Shown here in pieces: positions 35,758-44,716 of a stretch of 64,000 bases of DNA; position 1 is the stretch's first letter, and the number at the start of each line of letters is the position of its first letter. Origin of the DNA: Costertonia aggregata (lineage in GTDB: Bacteria > Bacteroidota > Bacteroidia > Flavobacteriales > Flavobacteriaceae). The stretch lies in contig NZ_CP058595.1 of NCBI RefSeq assembly GCF_013402795.1, positions 3,698,001 to 3,762,000 of the forward strand, written 5' to 3'. Made by a program: the position numbers and the translations under genes. The notes under the pieces were generated by a model. That model saw only the letters and a program-made list of their open reading frames with translations. It was not told the origin of the DNA and did no database searches.

Positions 35758-35945
35758 AACATTGTTTTGAACATCTGGTTTTTGTGCGTTTTGATAAATT
35801 AAAATCAAAGAATACGTGTGCAGTTTAAAGTATTCGTTTTTCGATATGAATTTCGCTCTTTTTGAATCGTGAAATTCACTCGAAGTGACATGTTTATCAA
35901 ATGTGAAATGAGTTTAGGTATTGATTTTTTTGACTTGTGCTTAAA

Positions 35946-36208
35946 ATGATATCATCAAAAAAAGGTAAAATGAAAAGATTACTTGATATGGAGCAAAACC
36001 GCTCTGCATTATTAAAATTGGGGTATGATTTTGTCGTTTTTAAAAGTAGGCTCAAAAAGTCTATGATCAGGTTCAAAAAGAGATTATTGAGATGAACATG
36101 ATTATTTTGGAAAAGTATATCGGACTTGTGGTTTAGCGTAGAGATTTGGAAATCCGGTCCAAGTTTTATGAAGAGATTCAAAAGGACATTAAAATGAATA
36201 TTATATGA
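35946..36208 (+). pseudogene. Decayed small coiled-coil protein gene
   Basis: The frame from ATG 35946 encodes 'MKRLLDMEQNRSALLKLGYD' + 'FVVFKSRLKK' before a shift. The same protein then continues in another frame as 'VYDQVQKEIIEMNMIILEKY', a TAG at 36134, and 'RRDLEIRSKFYEEIQKDIK', reaching a TGA that overlaps the next ATG (ATGA). It looks like a charged helical protein that was once coupled to the DUF4130 gene. No family recognised. Confidence 0.45.
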
Positions 36209-36981
36209 AAAATTCTAAAATCTTGATCTATGACGGAAGTTTTAATGGATTCTTAACCGCTGTATTTATTGCTTTTGAAGAAAAAGTACCGGTTTCGGAT
36301 ATCCAAAAAAACTCCGTGAGACAAAGTGGACTTTTTTCCGAAACCGAAACTATATTTACCCAAACGGACAAAGCCCAACGGGTGTGGAAGGGTATTCAAA
36401 AGAAAAGCAATAGTGCCGTAAAAAATATTTACTTCGCCTATTTGAGCGAGAATAAAGGTATTGAGCTCCTACTCTACAGGTACATTCGGAAACTATTTGC
36501 AAATAAAAACTCCATTCATTCCGATTATTCGGATGGTGTGGTTTTAAAAATTAGCCAGTTGGCCCGTAGTGTGGGTAGGGAAAAACACCGTATGGAAGCC
36601 TTTGTACGCTTTCAATTGACCCAAGACCAAATTTATTTTGCCAATATTGAGCCGGACTTTGATGTGCTACCGTTGATTTCCAAGCATTTCAAATCCCGTT
36701 ATGCAGATCAACAATGGATTATTTATGATGTAAAACGAAAGTATGGCCTGTTTTACAATCTACACCAGGTAGAGATCATTGCCTTGGATATGGATGAAGT
36801 CTATGCCAATAGCATTCGTAAAAACGACCGTTTCTTGGGCGAAGAGTACTCTTACCAAGAGTTATGGAACAATTACTTTAAGAGTACCAACATAAAATCC
36901 CGTATCAACAAAAAGCTACATACACAACACGTACCCAAACGGTACTGGAAATACCTTTCCGAAAAGAAAACGGCTATATGA
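36205..36981 (+). CDS. DUF4130 / TIGR03915 family DNA repair-associated protein
   Basis: The 258-residue protein starts 'ILIYDGSFNGFLTAVFIAFEE' and includes 'LARSVGREKHRMEAFVRFQL' and the C-terminal 'HTQHVPKRYWKYLSEKK', features of the TIGR03915/DUF4130 family. This family is a fixed partner of the TIGR03916 radical SAM protein, and some annotations link it to uracil-DNA-glycosylase fusions. Biochemical function is unknown. Here the pair is split by 447 bp that hold a decayed gene, so co-transcription from the operator-controlled promoter is likely but not certain. Confidence 0.85.
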   Translation: MKNSKILIYDGSFNGFLTAVFIAFEEKVPVSDIQKNSVRQSGLFSETETIFTQTDKAQRVWKGIQKKSNSAVKNIYFAYLSENKGIELLLYRYIRKLFANKNSIHSDYSDGVVLKISQLARSVGREKHRMEAFVRFQLTQDQIYFANIEPDFDVLPLISKHFKSRYADQQWIIYDVKRKYGLFYNLHQVEIIALDMDEVYANSIRKNDRFLGEEYSYQELWNNYFKSTNIKSRINKKLHTQHVPKRYWKYLSEKKTAI

Positions 36982-37139
36982 ATGTTGTTTGTAATATATA
37001 AAAGTCAGTTAAAATTGTTTGTATGAAAATTTATTTTGAACATCTATAAATTGAAAACTATAACGTCAATATGGCATAAACATCTTTTCATCTGATGAGT
37101 TTTGTCATAAATCTAATAACGGAACGATTTGTGACATTC

Positions 37140-37440
37140 TTATGTTAAAGGATTGAGTGTTGGGACAAGACTGTTAGATACGTTTTATGTCAAGTGCACA
37201 TTAGTGTTCCACGCGCAGGCTTCGGCTGACGTGTGAAGAGAGATTCCAATCTCGCAAATCTTCATCAATGTTATTAGAAGTTGCATTGAGAGGACTGTGA
37301 GTTGAGCTGTCTTAGTTTCTATTTCTGCCGATACTATCATAAATGGTTGTGTTTGTAAAGATACGAACTTTATTCTATCAATGAGTGGCGTTGCCCATAG
37401 CGAAAGTGAAAAGCAACTTCAGGATTGTATCTACCGATAA
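37140..37440 (+). ncRNA. Candidate structured RNA upstream of the reverse transcriptase
   Basis: No gene lies in 36982-37488. This part is rich in stem-loops: (1) 37210-37235, arms CACGCG/CGTGTG and CAG-C/G-CTG capped by C(TTCG)G with two single-base bulges; (2) 37234-37264, TGAAGA + GAGAT / ATCTC + TCTTCA; (3) 37265-37289, TCAATG/CATTGA; (4) 37288-37313, AGGAC/GTCTT; (5) 37390-37416, GTTGC/GCAAC; and a possible long-range GATAC (37329) / GTATC (37427) pairing. Its position just before a stand-alone RT matches DRT and retron noncoding template RNAs. Ends are estimates. Confidence 0.5.
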
Positions 37441-37488
37441 ATAAGCCACGACCAACCTCAATCCTTTTTTTATAACCAATAGTTGAAT

Positions 37489-39057
37489 ATGAATGATGAA
37501 TGGCTGAAATTTAAAAAGTACCCTCATATTGGAAAACCGCTAACCAACAAAAAGGATAAAAAGTGGTTGAAAAATTATATTAATAATCCTGAGAATATCG
37601 CCAATCATAAGTTCGTACCTCTTTTACACAGAACCTTAAGTCAGAGAAAATACAGACCTCTTGAAAATGCACCAAAAAACAAAAGTGGTAAAAGACAAAG
37701 AACAGTTAGTGATAAAAAAGAGCGTCATATCTACTTCCCATCACATTTAGATTCTATTATTTACAGCTATTACAGTCATCTTCTAACTAAAGCTTATGAA
37801 GATTTTCTAGAGGACAAGCCTTACGGTTCTGTAGCAGTTGCGTATAGAAAAATACCAATTGGAAATGGTAAAAGTGGGAATAAATCCAATATCGAATTTG
37901 CTTTTGAGGCTTTCGAATTCATAGAAAAAAACAAACATCTAAAGTTATCAATAATAGTAGCTGACGTAACTTCATTTTTTGACAATTTAGACCACCGAAT
38001 TCTGCATAGTCAATGGAAACGTGTTTTGAACACCGATAATCTACCAAAAGACCATTATACAATATTCAAAAATTTGGTTGACAACAAATACGTAAATGAA
38101 AACGAATTATTTAAACGGTTTCAACATAAATTAATAATAGAAAGGTTCTTGCCGAATGATACTTCACAGAAAGTTCTCAAGCGTAAAAAAGTGAGCAAAA
38201 TTTATAATATGCGACACGAAAATGTAGTCGCTTTTTGTGATAAAGATGAGTTCTTTGAAGAAGCGACTGACTTAATTAGAACCGATAAACCATACAAAAA
38301 AGATATTCGTCAAAAACTCAACAAAAAAGAAAAGAAAGGAATTCCCCAAGGTACACCTATTAGTGCAACTCTCGCAAATATTTATATGTTAGATTTTGAT
38401 GAACGAGTTCATTCAAAAACTACTTCGAGAAATGCATATTACCAAAGATATAGTGACGATTTAATAATCATTTGCGCCCAAGAGGATGAAGAATATTTTT
38501 ATGACCTAATCCGTAAAGAAATAGAAGTCGAAGCAAATCTTGACATTCAACCAAAAAAAACCAATACTTACAGATATGAGCTTAACGAAAACTCTGAATT
38601 TTATGGAGGTTCAATAAAAAATGGAATTTTGAACCCAAATAAACAATTAGAATATTTAGGGTTTATGTATGATGGCTCAAAAATCAGAGTAAAAACAGCA
38701 GGTTTTTCGAAATTTTATAGAACAATGAAAAGGTCATTTAGACGTGGAGCACATTTTGCAAAAAAAGCACATATTCCATCTGACTCACTTTTTGAAACAC
38801 GATTATATAAAAGATTTACGCATTTAGGCTCTCAAAGACGTATGAAATGGTTACCAGATGAAAATAGCCAAACTGGATATAGTCCTTCTAAACAATTTGA
38901 TTGGGGAAACTTTATCAGTTATCTGAATAAAGCAAATCACGTTATGAAAGAGATAAATAAGGACGACACAATAATTCGACAATACAGAAAAGTTTGGAAT
39001 AAATTTCACGATGTCAAGAAAGCGACCTACGAAGAATTATTAAGCGATAAAAAATAA
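37489..39057 (+). CDS. Stand-alone reverse transcriptase, probable defence-associated (DRT/UG-type)
   Basis: ATG 37489 is preferred to TTG 37483 (522 residues). RT motifs (numbered from the TTG frame): 'VADVTSFFDNLDH' (motif A, 159-171), 'GIPQGTPISATLANIYM' (motif B, 286-302), the catalytic 'YSDD' (323-326), 'QPKKT' (356) and 'EYLGFMYDG' (390). An unusually long insert of about 115 residues separates motifs A and B. There is no maturase X domain, HNH or group II intron RNA, and no retron partner gene, which leaves the UG/DRT group of phage-defence RTs as best fit; the class is not determined. AT-rich base composition and flanking noncoding DNA suggest horizontal gain. Confidence 0.85.
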   Translation: MNDEWLKFKKYPHIGKPLTNKKDKKWLKNYINNPENIANHKFVPLLHRTLSQRKYRPLENAPKNKSGKRQRTVSDKKERHIYFPSHLDSIIYSYYSHLLTKAYEDFLEDKPYGSVAVAYRKIPIGNGKSGNKSNIEFAFEAFEFIEKNKHLKLSIIVADVTSFFDNLDHRILHSQWKRVLNTDNLPKDHYTIFKNLVDNKYVNENELFKRFQHKLIIERFLPNDTSQKVLKRKKVSKIYNMRHENVVAFCDKDEFFEEATDLIRTDKPYKKDIRQKLNKKEKKGIPQGTPISATLANIYMLDFDERVHSKTTSRNAYYQRYSDDLIIICAQEDEEYFYDLIRKEIEVEANLDIQPKKTNTYRYELNENSEFYGGSIKNGILNPNKQLEYLGFMYDGSKIRVKTAGFSKFYRTMKRSFRRGAHFAKKAHIPSDSLFETRLYKRFTHLGSQRRMKWLPDENSQTGYSPSKQFDWGNFISYLNKANHVMKEINKDDTIIRQYRKVWNKFHDVKKATYEELLSDKK

Positions 39058-39061
39058 AGCA

Positions 39062-39116
39062 CTTAGCAAACTTAATCATGTTTAAAAGAGATAATGTAGC
39101 TCCGCCATTTGCTAAG
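39062..39116. repeat. Inverted repeat behind the RT gene
   Basis: CTTAGCAAA (39062-39070) and TTTGCTAAG (39108-39116) are perfect 9-bp arms 37 bp apart, starting 5 bp after the RT stop. They may form a 3' hairpin of the RT transcript or mark the edge of the inserted unit. Confidence 0.5.
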
Positions 39117-39158
39117 ACAGTATATTAATAATCCTACTCCGTTCAAGTTATAAAACTT

Positions 39159-40409
39159 TTATTCCCTCCTATTTTTCTCGGTTATCCATTTGGATAAATA
39201 CTTCGAGGCCATTACGGTGTGCTGCGCCAACATGCCACCAATAAAATTTTGGCTGCGGTGGTTGTCCAAGTTTTTTTGCAGTGCAGTTATCCTATTCAAT
39301 AAATTGGCTTCTAAATCTTTGGCATTGTATACCTGCTGTAAAATTTTAAGTCCGTTTTGTTGGGCTATTTGCCATTTTTCCCGATTTTGATACAATTGTA
39401 CCGCAGCATCGGCAAACTCGGTCGTAACATCGTTTATACTACCATTCCATGGTAAATCCAAGTGCATACCCTCAGCCCCTATTGATGTTGTTATGCTTGG
39501 TGTACCATAACGCATACTATCGGTCAATTTTCCTTTGATGCCCGCTCCAAATCGCAAGGGCGCCAAGTTGATTTTGGCCTTTGCGAAAACAATTTGGGCA
39601 TCATCTGCCCAACCTTTTACCAAAAAACCGGCCTTTGGGTCATGTAATTGTTGGATTCTTTTTGGGAGATAGGCTCCGTATATATGAACGTTGGTGTTTG
39701 GTAGGTTTTTTTTGATCAGTGGCCATATTTTTTCATATAGATATTCCACCGCATCCACATTGGGGGCATGTTTGCCATTTCCAATACATATAAAATCGGT
39801 GCGGTCTTCAAAACCTTCCCAATCCCTATGATCAATACTTTCCAATAGAAAGGGTAAATACCATATAAGGTTCTTATCCAATTGCAGTTCATTTTGCAGC
39901 AATTCCATTTCAAAAGATGAAATGATAAGAGTGGCGTCACAACGATAGATACTGGCGATTTCCCTTTTGGTCAAGCTATTTTGTTTCCAATCATCAATTG
40001 AAAAAGATATGTTGCATTTGTGTGCTTTTTCCCGGGTATTGCGAAGGGAATGCAAGTCCTCTGAATCTAATATCCGAATGGCATTCGGAGCATTTTCCAT
40101 GACCCGCCAACCAAACTGTTCTTCGGTCAAAAAGCGGTCAAAAAGCACGATAGTCGGGTTTATGTCCTTTACGAATATATCAAAACTAGTATCGTTTAGT
40201 TGTATCGTTGCTTTTTCAACACCTATGGACACCAGGTCAGCACTTTGTTCAGATTCCGAAGTCGTACTGGCGAAGACAATCCTGTAATCGTTTTTAAGAA
40301 AAAACCGAATGAGCTGCATCATTCGTGATCCGGCAGCTGTTGTTGAGGGTTCTGGCCAAACCAGGCCGATAATCAGTATAATTCCTTGTTTTTCCGCAGA
40401 ACCCGACAT
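39159..40409 (-). CDS. Glycosyltransferase, GT4-like (GT-B fold)
   Basis: The 416-residue protein has an N-terminal Rossmann domain beginning 'IILIIGLVWPEPSTTAAGSRMMQL' and a C-terminal donor-binding domain with 'FICIGNGKHAPNVDAVEYL', 'GAYLPKRIQQLHDPKAGFLVKGW' and 'NLAPLRFGAGIKGKLTDSMRYGTP', the GT4-type E/G-rich sugar-nucleotide region. It is related to proteins listed as glycosyltransferases that follow 'glycosyl transferase group 1' patterns. Acceptor unknown. Its start codon overlaps the last base of the helicase gene upstream (40409), so the two are coupled. Confidence 0.8.
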   Translation of the reverse strand: MSGSAEKQGIILIIGLVWPEPSTTAAGSRMMQLIRFFLKNDYRIVFASTTSESEQSADLVSIGVEKATIQLNDTSFDIFVKDINPTIVLFDRFLTEEQFGWRVMENAPNAIRILDSEDLHSLRNTREKAHKCNISFSIDDWKQNSLTKREIASIYRCDATLIISSFEMELLQNELQLDKNLIWYLPFLLESIDHRDWEGFEDRTDFICIGNGKHAPNVDAVEYLYEKIWPLIKKNLPNTNVHIYGAYLPKRIQQLHDPKAGFLVKGWADDAQIVFAKAKINLAPLRFGAGIKGKLTDSMRYGTPSITTSIGAEGMHLDLPWNGSINDVTTEFADAAVQLYQNREKWQIAQQNGLKILQQVYNAKDLEANLLNRITALQKNLDNHRSQNFIGGMLAQHTVMASKYLSKWITEKNRRE

Positions 40410-41920
40410 TACATTTTTTGGGAGAACATTTGTGAAATCTTTAGCCGCAACTTACGTTCATAATCTTCCTCTAACCATTCCTTGTAATTTTTGGTGTTGT
40501 TCATGATACAATAGGAATATTGCCTAACCCGATAAGCGATTTCGTCCTTTAGTTTTTTTGCCAATATTCTTGCATCAAAAACATCTTCGCTATTTTCAAC
40601 ACATATTTGTGCATGTTGCTCAATACTTTTTTCCAGTACTTTTTTGGAACGTTCCCCACGGGCGAACACTTTTTTATACTCTGCCTTGATATCAAATTCT
40701 ATATGCTCCGATTTACTGAACTCCTCCCTGAGGTCCGGTGGCATTTCGTAAACGAACTCACGTTCAATCTCTTCGTCGTTTTTAATGTTCTCCAAATAAA
40801 AATCCGGGAAATGAAAAATCTCCTGCCAATCAATAGGGGCATCCCAAAGCCCAAAACGTGCAACGTTGTTTCCCATGTCAACAACAGTGAATTCCTCTTT
40901 ATTGGGAAGAATTCGCGACCCACGGCCTATCATCTGAAAATAAAGGGTAAGTGATTTTGTGGCTCTGTTGAGAATAATGGTCTCTACCGAGGGTTCATCA
41001 AACCCAGTGGTCAATATACTTACCGAAGTCAATATCGCATCCGGAGTTTTGGAAAACCATTCCAAAATTTCGCGACGCTCCGTAGCATTGTTCTTATTGT
41101 CCAAATGCCGAATGTTATACCCTGCCTTTTTAAAGGTTTCGTATACATATCTAGATGTATTGATACCGTTGTTGAAAATCAGCGTTTTTGTACCTTTCGC
41201 AATCTCTTCATAAGCATTGCGCAGTTTGCTCAACATATTGTGATTGCCGTACAATTCTTCCGAAGATTTTACGGTATAATCGCCACTAATGCCCAATTTT
41301 AGGGTCTTGAGGCTAACATCGTAATTATACACATTGGCCTTGGCCAAGAACTTTTTCTTTATAAGTGACGAAATGGACTCCCCAACGATCAATTTCTTGT
41401 AGTTGTCTTTCATGGGGAGTTTGATATTGGAACTCAATGGCGTGGCCGTTACACCAAGGATAATCGATTTTTCAAAAAACTTAAAGAGCTTGCGAAAGGA
41501 GTTGTAGTGGGCCTCATCGATAATGACGAGCCCTACATTGTTCAATTCCACTTTTTCTTCTTGCAGCCTATTGTTCAAGGTCTCTACCATGGCCACAAAG
41601 CACATGTATTCGTCTTGGTCTCGTAGCTCTTTTACCTCACTGTTGATGATTTTGTTCTTTACCCCGAAACCTTGTAGCATTTTTGAAGTCTGTGCGCTCA
41701 GCTCAATTCTATGGGTAAGTACAACGACCTTTTTTTGGGTCTGGTTGATGTATCTTTTGGCAATTTCTGAAAAAACGACGGTTTTACCGCCACCGGTAGG
41801 TAATTGGTAGAGTAAGTTTACATCATCGGAAGATTCCTCAAAATACTCGAATATGGTATTGAGATCCTGTAGCTGATAATCGTAAAGCGTTTTTTCTATC
41901 GTTTCGTTCTGAACCTTCAA
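40409..41920 (-). CDS. DEAD/DEAH-box helicase (SF2, type III restriction-like)
   Basis: The 503-residue protein has Walker A 'LPTGGGKTVVFSEIA', Walker B 'LVIIDEAHYNSF', motif III 'GVTATPL', and motifs V/VI 'LTTGFDEPSVETIIL' and 'QMIGRGSRILPNKEEF', the UvsW/ResIII type of SF2 helicase. Start is TTG 41920; an in-frame stop lies upstream without any ATG. It ends with a charged helical tail. Possible roles are DNA repair or RNA/DNA remodelling. Coupling to a glycosyltransferase gene is conserved in some flavobacteria by my recollection only, so I would not read function from it. Confidence 0.85.
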   Translation of the reverse strand: MKVQNETIEKTLYDYQLQDLNTIFEYFEESSDDVNLLYQLPTGGGKTVVFSEIAKRYINQTQKKVVVLTHRIELSAQTSKMLQGFGVKNKIINSEVKELRDQDEYMCFVAMVETLNNRLQEEKVELNNVGLVIIDEAHYNSFRKLFKFFEKSIILGVTATPLSSNIKLPMKDNYKKLIVGESISSLIKKKFLAKANVYNYDVSLKTLKLGISGDYTVKSSEELYGNHNMLSKLRNAYEEIAKGTKTLIFNNGINTSRYVYETFKKAGYNIRHLDNKNNATERREILEWFSKTPDAILTSVSILTTGFDEPSVETIILNRATKSLTLYFQMIGRGSRILPNKEEFTVVDMGNNVARFGLWDAPIDWQEIFHFPDFYLENIKNDEEIEREFVYEMPPDLREEFSKSEHIEFDIKAEYKKVFARGERSKKVLEKSIEQHAQICVENSEDVFDARILAKKLKDEIAYRVRQYSYCIMNNTKNYKEWLEEDYERKLRLKISQMFSQKM

Positions 41921-42015
41921 ATTGGCAGGAGGGTTTAATTAGGAAAATGAAAACCTTACAAAATTAAAAGTTTTTTACGCTTTGAGGAAATTACTAGGGC
42001 GGTAAAAACGAAAAA

Positions 42016-42945
42016 TTAATACCCTTTTGTGATAGATACCTCGTTTAGAAGTGGTTGGCCGCTCATGAGCCTTTCATAATTCTCCACTATTTGAGGTACT
42101 ACGGATGCTGTATCCGAAACACTGGCAATATGCGGCGTTATATGCACCTTGGGGTGCTGCCAATACAGATGTGAGGTCGGCAAGGGTTCGTTATGAAAAA
42201 CATCCAATACAGCACCTGAAAGGTGGTCTTTGTCCAACATTTCCATCAAATCATCATCTACCATATGACCGCCACGGGCCACATTGATAACGAAAGCCCC
42301 TTTAGGCAGCAGGGTAAAAAGTGTTTTGTTCAAAATGCCTTTGGTTTTGTTTGTGAGTGGAAGTAAGCAAACCAGGATAGCGGTCTGCTCCAAAAATAAA
42401 GATAGTTCCGCTTCCCCAACAAAACTATTGACACCGTTTATCCGCTTTTTTGAATTGGACCACCCCAATGTCTTGAATCCGTATTGGACCAAGTCTTTTG
42501 CAAGTGTTTTCCCCAACTCCCCTACTCCCATGATGCCTACTGAAACATCCTGTATACGCAAATAGGATTTGGGCGACCATTTAGCTTGTGTTTGTTCCAG
42601 TTTATAATGATTCAGATTTTTGATATGTGAAAAAATCGCCGCTAATACATATTCGGACATATCACTGGCCAAATATGGGTCGACCACCCGTGTTATGGGT
42701 AGGTGTTTGGGTCTATCCCTATCATTGAAAATAAAATCGACACCTGCCCCCGAACACGAGATGCATTTTAGATTGGGATATCGGGATAAAGTGTTTTTGG
42801 GATGCTTCCACACCAAGGCCATGGTCATATCGTCTTTAGGGTGCTCCTCTAGGTAGCTGTAAACATTTATATGGGGTGCTCGGGCCTTGAGTGCCTTTTT
42901 CCATTCATCGATTTTATCGTCCTGTCTTAAAATTACTATGCTCAT
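42016..42945 (-). CDS. D-2-hydroxyacid dehydrogenase, glyoxylate/hydroxypyruvate reductase A-like
   Basis: The 309-residue protein has the NAD(P)-binding loop 'VGIMGVGELGKTLAKDL' (GxGxxG), 'VCLLPLTNKTKGILN', the catalytic Arg in 'FVINVARGGHMVDDDL', a Glu in 'LDVFHNEPLP' and the His in 'VHITPHIAS'. The match to GhrA (short type, 'LYSYLEEHPKD'-like N-terminal) suggests NADPH-dependent reduction of glyoxylate or hydroxypyruvate. Cytoplasmic. It is 14 bp behind the DUF6155 gene on the same strand. Confidence 0.88.
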   Translation of the reverse strand: MSIVILRQDDKIDEWKKALKARAPHINVYSYLEEHPKDDMTMALVWKHPKNTLSRYPNLKCISCSGAGVDFIFNDRDRPKHLPITRVVDPYLASDMSEYVLAAIFSHIKNLNHYKLEQTQAKWSPKSYLRIQDVSVGIMGVGELGKTLAKDLVQYGFKTLGWSNSKKRINGVNSFVGEAELSLFLEQTAILVCLLPLTNKTKGILNKTLFTLLPKGAFVINVARGGHMVDDDLMEMLDKDHLSGAVLDVFHNEPLPTSHLYWQHPKVHITPHIASVSDTASVVPQIVENYERLMSGQPLLNEVSITKGY

Positions 42946-42959
42946 GAATTTTTCCAGTT

Positions 42960-43469
42960 TTAGTCTAAAATATCAAGTGCTCGGGAAAATTCTTCACCAA
43001 ACAACCATTCTGCTTCTTGGGTAATAGTATAAATATCGATTATACGGGATTTATATTCGGGCAATAGGCCATGTACTGAAACATGCTGCGTAACCTCATG
43101 AAAAGAGTTGGTCATACTCTTATAAAAGGCATCGGGTACGTTTTTTTCCTTTTCGAACGATTGGGCGATTTCGAGGTTGTAGAGCATAACATCCGCTATC
43201 AAATGAGCATCCATTCCCAAGGTTTTAAAGCGTTTAATATATTTCTGCGCCACAGAACGCCTAGCCTTTGGTCTTTTGCGTTTCAAGGGAAAATATTCAT
43301 TGGAAATCTTCACTTTGGCCTCTTGTACCAGCTTATCTTCCTTTGGGTTAAAGGCGAAGTCATAATATTCCTTGACTACGGGAAATCTTTGGTATACATC
43401 CATAAATTGTTCTTCCAGCTCTTTTTTCTTGAGACCGGATAAATATTTTTTAAGTGCCCTTTTGCTCAT
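42960..43469 (-). CDS. DUF6155 family protein
   Basis: ATG 43469 (169 residues, MSKRALKKYLSGLKKKELEEQ...) is chosen over a GTG two codons upstream. The protein is all-alpha and basic at its N-terminus, with 'FPVVKEYYDFAFNPKEDKL' and 'KRPKARRSVAQKYIKRFKTLG', matching the small DUF6155 family of unknown function in Flavobacteriia. It is followed after 14 bp by the GhrA-like gene, so they are probably co-transcribed. Confidence 0.75.
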   Translation of the reverse strand: MSKRALKKYLSGLKKKELEEQFMDVYQRFPVVKEYYDFAFNPKEDKLVQEAKVKISNEYFPLKRKRPKARRSVAQKYIKRFKTLGMDAHLIADVMLYNLEIAQSFEKEKNVPDAFYKSMTNSFHEVTQHVSVHGLLPEYKSRIIDIYTITQEAEWLFGEEFSRALDILD

Positions 43470-43636
43470 AATCACAAAAATAAGGCATGTAGCCGATTTA
43501 TATCCTAAACCCTGTAAAACACTTTAAGTAGGAGCTTTCTTTATAAGATTGGGATAAGTATAACGGTATTCGTTTGGAAAAGCCAATAAAAAAATGTATC
43601 ATATAAGCTTGTAGAACTTAAACACGAAAATATCAT

Positions 43637-44500
43637 ATGAGGCAACTAAAGATTATCAAGCAGGTAACCAACAGAGAATCAAAATCATTGGACAAATACT
43701 TGCAGGATATCAGCAAAATAGATTTGATAACGGCAAATGAGGAAGTAGAACTAGCACAACGTATACGCAAAGGTGACCAGGCAGCTCTGGAAGCGTTGAC
43801 CAATGCAAATTTGAGATTTGTCGTTTCGGTTGCAAAACAATATCAAAATCAGGGATTAAAACTTCCCGATCTTATCAATGAAGGAAACGTTGGCCTTGTA
43901 AAGGCGGCAAAACGTTTTGACGAAACCAGAGGATTTAAATTTATTTCCTATGCGGTATGGTGGATCAGACAGTCTATCCTACAAGCTTTGGCAGAACAGT
44001 CTAGAATAGTGCGATTGCCGTTGAATAAAATCGGCTCGATCAATAAAATAAAAAAGACATTTTCGTATTTGGAACAGGCCCACGAAAGACCCCCTTCGGC
44101 CGAGGAAATTGCCAAGGAGCTGGATATGACGATTACCGAAGTCAAACAATCCATTAAAAACTCAGGTCGACATGTATCTATGGATGCCCCCTTGAAAGAA
44201 GGAGAAGATTCCAACCTGTACGATGTTCTGCGTTCGGGAGAATCACCACGACCGGACAAGTCGTTGATGCAACAGTCCCTGAACACTGAAATCAACAGGG
44301 CTTTGGAAACCTTGTCGCCCAGAGAGGCAGATGTTGTGAAGCTATACTATGGTATTGGCGACCAACAATCTATGACCTTGGCAGAAATTGGCCATACGTT
44401 CGACCTTACCCGTGAGCGTGTGCGGCAGATACGGGAAAAAGCCATTAGAAAATTGCGCCACAATTCAAGAAGCAAATTGCTTATGACCTACTTGGGTTAA
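43637..44500 (+). CDS. rpoD: Primary RNA polymerase sigma factor RpoD/SigA
   Basis: The 287-residue protein is the short form typical of Bacteroidota, lacking region 1.1. Region 1.2 '[19 protein letters not shown]', region 2 '[26 protein letters not shown]' and '[15 protein letters not shown]', region 3 '[15 protein letters not shown]' and region 4 '[29 protein letters not shown]' are all present. It directs RNA polymerase to the TAnnTTTG promoters found across this window. Closed by a very strong terminator (44521-44556). Confidence 0.96.
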   Translation: MRQLKIIKQVTNRESKSLDKYLQDISKIDLITANEEVELAQRIRKGDQAALEALTNANLRFVVSVAKQYQNQGLKLPDLINEGNVGLVKAAKRFDETRGFKFISYAVWWIRQSILQALAEQSRIVRLPLNKIGSINKIKKTFSYLEQAHERPPSAEEIAKELDMTITEVKQSIKNSGRHVSMDAPLKEGEDSNLYDVLRSGESPRPDKSLMQQSLNTEINRALETLSPREADVVKLYYGIGDQQSMTLAEIGHTFDLTRERVRQIREKAIRKLRHNSRSKLLMTYLG

Positions 44501-44520
44501 TAATATCAATATCTGAAAGT

Positions 44521-44556
44521 AAAAAGGGGTGCGCTTTAAAAGCGCACCCCTTTTTT
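44521..44556 (+). terminator. Strong terminator after rpoD
   Basis: GGGGTGCGCTTT (44526-44537) and AAAGCGCACCCC (44539-44550) form a long GC-rich hairpin flanked by A and T runs, so it can also work for leftward transcription. Confidence 0.9.
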
Positions 44557-44577
44557 GGTAATTGTACACTATAACAA

Positions 44578-44679
44578 CTAAGAAAAATTAAGTTTGCTAA
44601 TATTGTAATCGTTTAAAATTTCATTTAAATCTTCAATAAAATTCAAATACGCTGCATTGTCGTGATTTAGGTTTGCCAT
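44578..44679 (-). CDS. Microprotein, copy 2 of a tandem pair (33 aa)
   Basis: The minus-strand frame encodes a 33-residue peptide, MANLNHDNAAYLNFIEDLNE + ILNDYNISKLNFS, ending TAG. It is too short for ordinary gene calling but aligns to the neighbouring frame at 44717-44815 over the core 'YLxF(I/L)x(D/E)LNEIL', so the two are paralogues. The core is an amphipathic helix. Stop is 22 bp from the rpoD terminator. No family known to me; a role as an adaptor or toxin-like peptide is speculation. Confidence 0.55.
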   Translation of the reverse strand: MANLNHDNAAYLNFIEDLNEILNDYNISKLNFS

Positions 44680-44716
44680 AATCGTAGGTTTTGGGATTTA
44701 GGATAGGTGGTGTTGA

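Noticed and set aside
37140-39057. Group II intron around the reverse transcriptase
   Set aside because: No domain V-like hairpin downstream, no maturase X or endonuclease domain in the protein, and no interrupted exon.
37140-39057. Classical retron
   Set aside because: No clear msr/msd inverted a1/a2 arms and no toxin-like partner gene; the RT is longer than typical retron RTs with a big motif A-B insert.
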